From the NCBI RefSeq assembly GCF_004208415.1, contig NZ_CP035758.1:8494001-8558000 (forward strand): a DNA stretch of 64,000 nucleotides, written 5' to 3'. The notes under the pieces were generated by a model that saw only the letters and a program-made list of their open reading frames with translations, made no database searches and was not told the DNA's origin. The stretch comes from Ktedonosporobacter rubrisoli. GTDB taxonomy: Bacteria > Chloroflexota > Ktedonobacteria > Ktedonobacterales > Ktedonobacteraceae. Positions 58,561 through 64,000 of this stretch are shown here, piece by piece; the first letter of the stretch is position 1; every line of letters begins with the position of its first letter. The position numbers and the translations under genes were made by a program.

Positions 58561-58806
58561 ATGATGGAAGAAAAGAAGCAACAACCACTTACCAACCAGG
58601 TACTCTATGTTTTGGGTCAACTCAATCAGGCCTATCGCGCCTACAATACTTCACTCCCCTCGCACATACGCGTGCAGCTCACCACCACCTTCTATCAGTA
58701 TTACAAATGGCTCTTGCATTGGCGCATCCCCTTTCGTTTCGATCAAGTGCAGCGCTGCTATCTTCCACCTGCTTCTCTGCACAACAGTATGTCAGGTGCT
58801 TATTAA
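58561..58806 (+). CDS. Small hypothetical protein
   Basis: About 80 residues. GGGAGG precedes two ATGs (58561 and 58564; the second has better spacing). Sequence is rich in Tyr, Gln and Leu (QVLYVLGQLNQAYRAYN, TTTFYQYYKWLLHWRIPF), probably helical and soluble or peripheral. No family recognised. First clear member of a group of four short genes on the same strand. Confidence 0.6.
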   Translation: MMEEKKQQPLTNQVLYVLGQLNQAYRAYNTSLPSHIRVQLTTTFYQYYKWLLHWRIPFRFDQVQRCYLPPASLHNSMSGAY

Positions 58807-58871
58807 GAAAGCTCATAGAGCAGCCTTGAATGGATGAGTGAAGAGAGCCGTGAAGAGAAAGGATTTTGCGC

Positions 58872-59123
58872 ATGAAGAATGCTGAACAGGGCGGCCTCAA
58901 GCCGTCGCGACAAACCATACTGATCGTGCTGGATGCCTTGAGCCGAGCCAAGATGGTGCTACCAATCGCGCAGCTGGCCTACGAGAAGGAGAAATTGACG
59001 GAGACGATCAGGGCGTGTGTGGCCTGGCTTGACCACTACCAGGTAGCGTACCACTATGACAAAACATGCCACATGTATGTGCTGGATCTGCCTGCGGAGA
59101 AACAGGAGGGAGCGGAGCCATGA
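58872..59123 (+). CDS. Small protein, possibly winged-helix-like
   Basis: About 83 residues from the ATG at 58872 (AAAGGA upstream). It has a helical start (SRQTILIVLDALSRAKMVL), then IAQLAYEKEKLTETIRACVA and HYDKTCHMYVLDL, a helix-helix-strand order like a small winged helix; this is only a guess from pattern. Its stop codon overlaps the start codon of the receiver-domain gene (ATGA), so translation is coupled. Confidence 0.62.
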   Translation: MKNAEQGGLKPSRQTILIVLDALSRAKMVLPIAQLAYEKEKLTETIRACVAWLDHYQVAYHYDKTCHMYVLDLPAEKQEGAEP

Positions 59124-59557
59124 AGCCTGTCTGTTTGTTGCCAGCCCTGGAGCCGGCGGTGGGCTCGATTCTTGTCGCCGACGATTCGCCTACTGTGCGC
59201 AAGATCCTTGAATATACCTTGCGGCGTGAGGGCTATCTTGTGCGTGCCTTCCCCGATGGGGTGAGCATGCTGCGCTGGCTGCATGGTGGTGGTCCCGTGC
59301 CACGGCTGATCTTCCTGGACCTGGTGATGCCGCGCATGGACGGCTACCAGGTGGCCAGCCACTTACGCAAACAGGCAGCCTATGCCGGTACGGTCCTGGT
59401 TCTGCACACGCGCTGCAACGGTCTTCTTGACCGCCTGAAAGCACGCTTGATCGGCATCGAGGGCTACCTGGCCAAGCCGAGCACCACGCAGCAGATCCTC
59501 ACCCTGGCTGGCCACTATTGCTCGCCGCCGCTTGCAGAGGAGGTTCTCTGGCCTTGA
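59120..59557 (+). CDS. Stand-alone response-regulator receiver (CheY-like)
   Basis: 145 residues from the ATG at 59120 (GGAGCGGAG upstream), overlapping the previous stop codon. Receiver residues are in place: Asp21-Asp22 for Mg2+, phosphorylation site Asp67 in IFLDLVMPRMDGYQ, Thr97 in the switch, and Lys119 in YLAKPST. No output domain follows, so it acts through a protein partner, as CheY or Spo0F do. No histidine kinase lies in the window. The adjacent small proteins of unknown family are candidate partners. Confidence 0.87.
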   Translation: MKPVCLLPALEPAVGSILVADDSPTVRKILEYTLRREGYLVRAFPDGVSMLRWLHGGGPVPRLIFLDLVMPRMDGYQVASHLRKQAAYAGTVLVLHTRCNGLLDRLKARLIGIEGYLAKPSTTQQILTLAGHYCSPPLAEEVLWP

Positions 59558-59610
59558 GCATTGCGACAGTTCAACATGCAGTTACTCTTAGTGGAGAAGG
59601 AGAGAGAGGT

Positions 59611-59895
59611 ATGGGGCAGCATCGTGAATATTTGTGGGTCGTGGGCGCTGTGCCCGCCGGTGAAGACATGCGGGACTGGAGCCAGCTGGTACGAGTCTAT
59701 GCTGTCGATGAAGCGCAGGCGCGGATCAGAGCCGAACACCGTCTGGAGCAGCTCGCGCCCTTTGCCTGGAAGCTCGAACGCCTGCGCTGCTGTCCCCACG
59801 GTTTCCTCCTCTACCGGCGAAGGTACCCGGGCTCGCGCCTGGTTGACGACGAAACCGGAGAAGTCATTGAGGAGCACCAGCAAGAGAACTCCTGA
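59611..59895 (+). CDS. Small hypothetical protein
   Basis: 94 residues from the ATG at 59611 (GGAGAGAGAGG upstream). It reads YLWVVGAVPAGEDMRDWSQL, VYAVDEAQARIRAEHRLEQL and CCPHGFLLYRRRYPG. Mixed alpha/beta, no family recognised. It follows the receiver gene by 53 nt and is probably in the same transcript. From 59896 to 60093 there is no gene. Confidence 0.6.
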   Translation: MGQHREYLWVVGAVPAGEDMRDWSQLVRVYAVDEAQARIRAEHRLEQLAPFAWKLERLRCCPHGFLLYRRRYPGSRLVDDETGEVIEEHQQENS

Positions 59896-60093
59896 AGTGT
59901 TTCCCCTTTGAGCGTTGCCCTGGCCTCCGGCGCGAGGTCAGGGCTGTGGGGCAGAGCAGATGGTTGTCAGCCATTTTGGCAAATTTGCTCAAGGCGGGAT
60001 CTTGAGGCGAAAGCACGGCACTGCTTTGTTGCTTGTCCCTTGCTCGATGGCGTCACTTCACTCCGCCTGACATAGCAATCCGCAGAGGTTTGA

Positions 60094-60513
60094 TTAAGCT
60101 GAACCCTGCTTGAGCTGAGCAAGTACGGTGGGCAAGGTATTAATGCCCCAGTGCTCTGAATAACGCCCGTCCCTCACACGAACGATATCGATGACTTCAA
60201 TCGTCACTGGCCGCCCGGTTGCCGCAACTCCCAGCAAGACCCCGGTGTGCACACCGGTGATAGTCTTTCGTGTAGTAACCTTGTCGCCTTCAGCCACCTG
60301 ATCAAGGATAGTCACTGTCAGGTTCGACAGCGCTGGCCGAAGCACGTTTTGGAAGGTGTTCCACATACTTTCCGGCCCATTTGGCTGATTAGGCGGAGCT
60401 GAATGATTAATAAAGTCAGAGGCCATTAACTCTTGGAAAGAGTTCAGGTTGCCTTCCTGAATGACCTCAATGTTGAAGCGGCGAACAACCTCTTTGATTT
60501 GATCTATGGACAT
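60094..60513 (-). CDS. SnoaL-like ester cyclase-family protein
   Basis: 139 residues. NTF2-like fold with the SnoaL/ester-cyclase order: VVRRFNIEVIQEGNLNSF, ELMASDFINHSAPP, and VTTRKTITGVHTGVLLGVAATGRPV, then VIDIVRVRDGRYSEHWG. Members bind small hydrophobic ligands or catalyse cyclisation or isomerisation; most in this group lack an assigned reaction. It stands alone. Confidence 0.83.
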   Translation of the reverse strand: MSIDQIKEVVRRFNIEVIQEGNLNSFQELMASDFINHSAPPNQPNGPESMWNTFQNVLRPALSNLTVTILDQVAEGDKVTTRKTITGVHTGVLLGVAATGRPVTIEVIDIVRVRDGRYSEHWGINTLPTVLAQLKQGSA

Positions 60514-60647
60514 AGATGCATCTCCTTGTGTGAGCCCGTTGCCCGAATAATGATCCTCTGCAATGCTTCGGCTTACACGAGCTCACAAATAAGGCAGCCC
60601 TGCGCAACGCTCAGACTAGTTTGAGCCTCCCTGCGTGAAGTAGCAGG

Positions 60648-61721
60648 CTATTTAAGCTCGATACCCAGGCCGCTTTTCACGCTGGAGAGATCATAAATTC
60701 CCCCGCGCTGCTCATAGCCGCCCGTGAAGGGATCTTCAGCCAGCAGCATCGGCGTGTCAAGATCGACAAAGCTAAAGCCGCCAAGGCCGGCCACTAGATG
60801 CGCCGCCATACTGCTCGCCAGGCGTGACTCGATCATCGCCCCAACCATCAGCTGAATGTGATGAGCCCGGCAAAGAGCCGCAATATCCAGCGCATCCACG
60901 ATACCCGATTTCATCAGCTTCACATTTACTACGTTTGCCGCACCCATGCCGATCAAGCGCGCCACCGCTGCAGAATTGGCAGCACTCTCATCGGCTGCTA
61001 CCGGAACCGTCGTATGCTGCGTCACATAGCGCAGGCCCTCATAATCATCCTTATGCACCGGCTGCTCCATGAGGATCGGGCGAATATCGTGATCATCAAG
61101 AGCCTCAAGACAGAGCAGCGCCTCGTTAGCCGTATAGCCCTGATTGGCATCCAGAGTCAAGGGCAGATTGGGCGCCCCGCTGCGAATGGCCTCCACACGC
61201 TCCACATCCTCGCGCAGATCACTGCCAACCTTAATCTTAATGCTCGTAATCCCGCGCTCAACCGTCTCCTTTGCCAGCTCATAGCCGCGCTCAGGCGTCA
61301 CAATCGGAATGCTCATATCCGTCTCAACAAACGAGCTAGCGCCACCAAAGAACGTATAGAGCGGGATGCCATACGAGCGCGTCAGGGCATCGAGTAAGGC
61401 CATCTCCATGCCCGCGCAGGCCGTCGTCTGGCTATAAAATACACTGCGCATAAGCTTAGCGAGCACGCGCCAGTGGGCCGCATCCCGCCCCTTGAGCAGT
61501 TCCGCACAGCCCTGCGCCGCCGCTAGCGCTGTCTCTTGCGACTCTCCAGTGCTGGGAGGGAAGGGCGCGCACTCGCCATAGCCCCGGCTACCATCCTGCA
61601 GCGTCACAGTGATCAGCACATTGCGGGCCGAATTCACGCTCCCCGTAGCGATCGTGAAGGGCTCCAAAAGCGGAATGTTGAGTGGTTCAACGTTTATAGA
61701 TTTAATCGTAGTGCCTGACAT
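60648..61721 (-). CDS. Dipeptide epimerase (enolase superfamily)
   Basis: 357 residues from the ATG at 61721 (AAAGGAT upstream). Enolase-superfamily capping domain, then the barrel with KIKVG (Lys162, Lys164), metal ligands Asp191, Glu219 and Asp244 (LTLDANQGY, LMEQPV, VAADES) and Lys268 in NVKLMKSG. The KxK and late Lys are the pair of the L-Ala-D/L-Glu epimerase group. It most likely epimerises dipeptides from cell-wall peptide breakdown; exact specificity is uncertain, with muconate cycloisomerase or o-succinylbenzoate synthase as less likely alternatives. Confidence 0.85.
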   Translation of the reverse strand: MSGTTIKSINVEPLNIPLLEPFTIATGSVNSARNVLITVTLQDGSRGYGECAPFPPSTGESQETALAAAQGCAELLKGRDAAHWRVLAKLMRSVFYSQTTACAGMEMALLDALTRSYGIPLYTFFGGASSFVETDMSIPIVTPERGYELAKETVERGITSIKIKVGSDLREDVERVEAIRSGAPNLPLTLDANQGYTANEALLCLEALDDHDIRPILMEQPVHKDDYEGLRYVTQHTTVPVAADESAANSAAVARLIGMGAANVVNVKLMKSGIVDALDIAALCRAHHIQLMVGAMIESRLASSMAAHLVAGLGGFSFVDLDTPMLLAEDPFTGGYEQRGGIYDLSSVKSGLGIELK

Positions 61722-61932
61722 GCTAAATCCTTTCGTATCCCTGGCTAACCTCATGGGCAAGCTCTACTCGCGATAATTGATAAACTGCTCAATAATCTTG
61801 CGATCGCGCCAATGCTTCTGTGGCATATGTACTTATTTCTTATATCGATACTTATCAATATCGCGAGCAAATTATATCATAAGAGAAGTGATCTTTCTTC
61901 TGTTCAACGTTTACTTATCAAAGATTAGTAAC

Positions 61933-61962
61933 TTGACAAAAGTAAGACGATGGTGCTACAAT
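61933..61962 (+). promoter_or_regulatory. Promoter of the first YceI gene
   Basis: TTGACA at 61933-61938, 18-nt spacer, TACAAT at 61957-61962, about 64 nt before the ATG. Confidence 0.7.
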
Positions 61963-62025
61963 TTAAATGATTACAAAAGCACTACTGATCGAGGCACATC
62001 GGTCAAAGAAGAGGAGACCTATACC

Positions 62026-62547
62026 ATGGCCTGGGAAATTGACGCAGCACATTCGCAAGCTACCTTTGCGGTTAAACACATGATGATTAGTACTGTTAAA
62101 GGACACTTTAACGTCTTGCGTGGGCAGCTGCATATAGATGAGCAGAATCCTGACAATTCCTGGATTGAGGCCGAAGTTGATGCCGCAAGCATCGACACGC
62201 GCGACGAGAATCGCGATAACCACTTGCGCACCGGGGATTTCCTGGAGGTAGAGAAATACCCAACCATCAATTTTAAGAGCACAAAAGTAGAACACATTGA
62301 TGGTGACGAATATAAAGTATTGGGTAATCTCACCCTGCGCGGCGTAACCAGAGAGGTAATATTTAAGGCCGAATATAGCGGCCAGGGCAAAGATCCCTGG
62401 GGCGGCACACGCGCCGGCCTGAGCGCCAAAGGCAAGATTGATCGCCGCGATTTTGGCCTGACCTTTAATACTGCCCTGGAGACCGGCGGAGTCCTCGTCG
62501 GCGAGGAAGTCAAGATCGAGATCGACCTGGAAGCCGTCCAGAAGTAA
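62026..62547 (+). CDS. YceI-family lipid-binding protein (copy 1)
   Basis: 173 residues from the ATG at 62026 (GAGGAGA upstream). The lipocalin-like YceI barrel is clear: WEIDAAHSQATFAVKHMMIS, IDTRDENRDNHLRTGDFLEV, YPTINFKSTKV, LTLRGVTREVIFKAEY and GLSAKGKIDRRDFGLTF. No signal peptide, so it is cytoplasmic. The family binds isoprenoid-like lipids such as polyprenyl chains. A close copy follows at 62829. Confidence 0.92.
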   Translation: MAWEIDAAHSQATFAVKHMMISTVKGHFNVLRGQLHIDEQNPDNSWIEAEVDAASIDTRDENRDNHLRTGDFLEVEKYPTINFKSTKVEHIDGDEYKVLGNLTLRGVTREVIFKAEYSGQGKDPWGGTRAGLSAKGKIDRRDFGLTFNTALETGGVLVGEEVKIEIDLEAVQK

Positions 62548-62607
62548 GCCAAATGCAACAGCTCTTGAGATAGAGAGTGCCCTGGCACATCGCACCTTCC
62601 CGTCCTG

Positions 62608-62671
62608 AATACGCCTGCTAAATATCCGATTATGGACTTAGCAGGCGTATTTACGTTAGCTGCAAAATCCT
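62608..62671 (+). terminator. Long perfect hairpin between the YceI genes
   Basis: 14-bp perfect stem AATACGCCTGCTAA/TTAGCAGGCGTATT with a 36-nt loop. It ends the first YceI transcript or is a protecting structure. Confidence 0.65.
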
Positions 62672-62735
62672 GTGATCTGGCATAGCCTTCCTTCCCTCAA
62701 GCTAACGCGCAAATTGCTAAGCTTTAGTTAGTTGC

Positions 62736-62765
62736 TTGACTTAAGAAAGTAAGGTGTGTTATGCT
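62736..62765 (+). promoter_or_regulatory. Promoter of the second YceI gene
   Basis: TTGACT at 62736-62741, 18-nt spacer, TATGCT at 62760-62765. Shows the second copy has its own promoter. Confidence 0.6.
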
Positions 62766-62828
62766 TGATTTCGGTGAATACAATCTTTACTATTTCTCAG
62801 CAGATTTACTAGAAGGAGGAGCTTTGTT

Positions 62829-63353
62829 ATGGCCTGGGAGATCGATACCAAGCACTCACAAGCCACGTTTGCCGTCAAACATATGATGTTCACAACCGTC
62901 AGGGGGCGTTTTAAAGTCTTGAGCGGACAACTGAACATAGATGAGCAGAATCCTGCCAATTCCTGGGTTGATGCTCAGGTAGATGTGGCCAGCATCGATA
63001 CTAACGACGAGAATCGCGATAACCACTTGCGTTCCGCCGATTTCTTTGATGCTGCGAAATACCCAACTATCAATTTTAAGAGCACCAGAGTAGAGCATGT
63101 AGGAGCCGAAGAGTATAAAGTAACCGGCAACCTTAGCATGCATGGTGTGACCAGAGAGGCAGTCTTCACGGCGCGCTATGCCAGGCTGGGCAAAGATCCC
63201 TGGGGTCAGCAGAGAGCGGGATTGAGCGCAATTACTAAAATTAACCGTAAGGATTGGGACTTGAACTGGAATCAGGCCCTGGAAGCAGGTGGAGTTCTGG
63301 TAGGTGAAGAGGTAACTATCGAGATTGAATTATCGGCGGTCTGCCAGGGATAA
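62829..63353 (+). CDS. YceI-family lipid-binding protein (copy 2)
   Basis: 174 residues, same layout as copy 1 (WEIDTKHSQATFAVKHMMFT, SIDTNDENRDNHLRSADFFD, LSMHGVTREAVF, GLSAITKINRKDWDLNW). AAGGAGGAG precedes the ATG. A tandem duplication with separate promoters; the C-terminal barrel strands differ most. It probably binds a related but not identical lipid. Confidence 0.92.
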   Translation: MAWEIDTKHSQATFAVKHMMFTTVRGRFKVLSGQLNIDEQNPANSWVDAQVDVASIDTNDENRDNHLRSADFFDAAKYPTINFKSTRVEHVGAEEYKVTGNLSMHGVTREAVFTARYARLGKDPWGQQRAGLSAITKINRKDWDLNWNQALEAGGVLVGEEVTIEIELSAVCQG

Positions 63354-63394
63354 GGGATTGAGCGCTGACGAGCCGAACTTTGTATACTGTTGGG

Positions 63395-63436
63395 CAAGTG
63401 AGTGCGCTTCTCCTCTCTGGTAGTTGCACTCACTTG
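63395..63436. terminator. Hairpin between converging genes
   Basis: Perfect 11-bp stem CAAGTGAGTGC/GCACTCACTTG with a 20-nt loop, between the second YceI gene and the amidohydrolase gene. Confidence 0.55.
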
Positions 63437-63487
63437 AACTGCAAGTGGCTATGAAATAAGCGTTCTCAGCGCTAGCATGTGCGCTCT

Positions 63488-64000
63488 TTACCTCAGGCCG
63501 GCCAGTAGTGGTACCTGCTCTGACAGCAGATTTTTAGCGGCCTGGCCACCCTTTAGGACCAGCTTCACATTGGCCGGATCGCCTATCTGCTTGATATCGC
63601 TGAGCACATCCCCATCTACCAAAATTACATCAGCCAACTTGCCTACCTCAAGCGTGCCCAACTGCTGGTCTAGATGCAGTAAGCGGGCAGCATGCAGCGT
63701 ACTGGCCTGGATAGATTGCATAGGAGTCATACCATACTTGACCATCAGGGGCAACTCCTGGCTGTTTTCCCCATGCTTGCCAACGCCCGAATCCGTTCCC
63801 ATCGCGATCTTAACGCCGGCTTTTACGGCCCGCTCGAAGCTGCGTACATGGCTCTCCATCACGTTGTTGGACTTGGCGGCCATCATTGGTGGAACGATAT
63901 CGGGATGCTGGGCTGAATATTTGCTCACGGCCATAGGCGCTAACAGCGTTGGTACCAGATAGACACCCTTTTCAAGCATCATCTCGATAGCTTCGTCGTC
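63488..64000 (-). CDS. Amidohydrolase (imidazolonepropionase/prolidase-like), C-terminal part
   Basis: Cut by the window edge; the frame continues beyond 64000 (DDEAIE precedes the first Met, so that Met is internal). The visible 171 residues hold the last part of an amidohydrolase barrel: VYLVPTLLAPMAV, then AGVKIAMGTDSGVG with the metal Asp, MTPMQSIQASTLHAARLL, LGTLEVGKLADVILVDGDVL, and the closing strand VKLVLKGGQAAKN. The substrate is unknown; related proteins cleave imidazolonepropionate or Xaa-Pro dipeptides. Confidence 0.85.
   Translation of the reverse strand, partial: DDEAIEMMLEKGVYLVPTLLAPMAVSKYSAQHPDIVPPMMAAKSNNVMESHVRSFERAVKAGVKIAMGTDSGVGKHGENSQELPLMVKYGMTPMQSIQASTLHAARLLHLDQQLGTLEVGKLADVILVDGDVLSDIKQIGDPANVKLVLKGGQAAKNLLSEQVPLLAGLR

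Overview
The window is chromosomal DNA of moderate GC that looks like a member of the Chloroflexota, most likely class Ktedonobacteria. This is inferred from the 16S rRNA start and from the gene style: MalT-type LuxR regulators, zinc-ribbon/cyclase/ATPase/TPR proteins, MmyB-type and XRE-TPR regulators, and many F420/FMN-type oxidoreductases. Recognisable promoters are of the ordinary sigma-A type (TTGACA, 17-18 nt, TACAAT or TATACT). Most genes are housekeeping or accessory metabolism. No phage genes, transposase or cas genes were seen.

Layout. 1-5.5 kb: start of a P-loop NTPase (cut by the window edge), a MerR/GAF sensor-regulator, a sigma-like factor and a class B penicillin-binding protein. 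5.5-11.3 kb: Fur-family regulator, fdhD, mnmE and two tandem secreted glycosidase-like paralogues. 11.4-16.7 kb: an rRNA operon with promoter, leader, 16S, short spacer without tRNA, 23S, processing stems and terminator; no 5S gene is present. 17-23 kb: amidohydrolase, WalJ-type metallo-hydrolase and a 1330-residue adenylate cyclase/ATPase/TPR protein. 23-31 kb: DUF402 protein, a frameshifted methylmalonyl-CoA epimerase, TMEM175-type channel, acyl-CoA carboxylase beta subunit, MFS exporter, rhodanese and RDD protein. 31-37 kb: thioesterase, HAD hydrolase, AraC regulator, MalT-type LuxR regulator. 37-42.8 kb: an operon of an NCS1 permease, a hydantoinase/oxoprolinase and two DUF917 proteins behind a long structured leader. 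43-53 kb: small oxidoreductases and regulators. 54.7-64 kb: acetyltransferase, hydrolase, XRE regulators, a cluster of very small genes around a stand-alone receiver domain, a dipeptide epimerase, two YceI proteins and the end of an amidohydrolase.

The most unusual feature is a pair of related CRISPR-type loci. At 53.3-54.4 kb there are 15 repeats of 37 nt with 14 unique spacers of 35-38 nt. About 8 kb away, at 45.6 kb, one diverged copy of the same repeat lies between the same leader and the same trailer, without any spacer. Both leaders carry the same extended -10 promoter at the same distance from the first repeat (about 107 nt), on the minus strand. Both trailers end in a double-hairpin dispersed repeat. 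That element also lies in inverted orientation on the far side of the large array and once more at 57.7 kb. This arrangement suggests that the array unit has been duplicated or moved, and that any Cas proteins are encoded elsewhere.

Second-rank observations are the loss of reading frame in the epimerase gene together with an apparent older fragment of such a gene 1.2 kb away, the structured leader of the permease operon, and the translationally coupled small-gene cluster at 58.3-59.9 kb.
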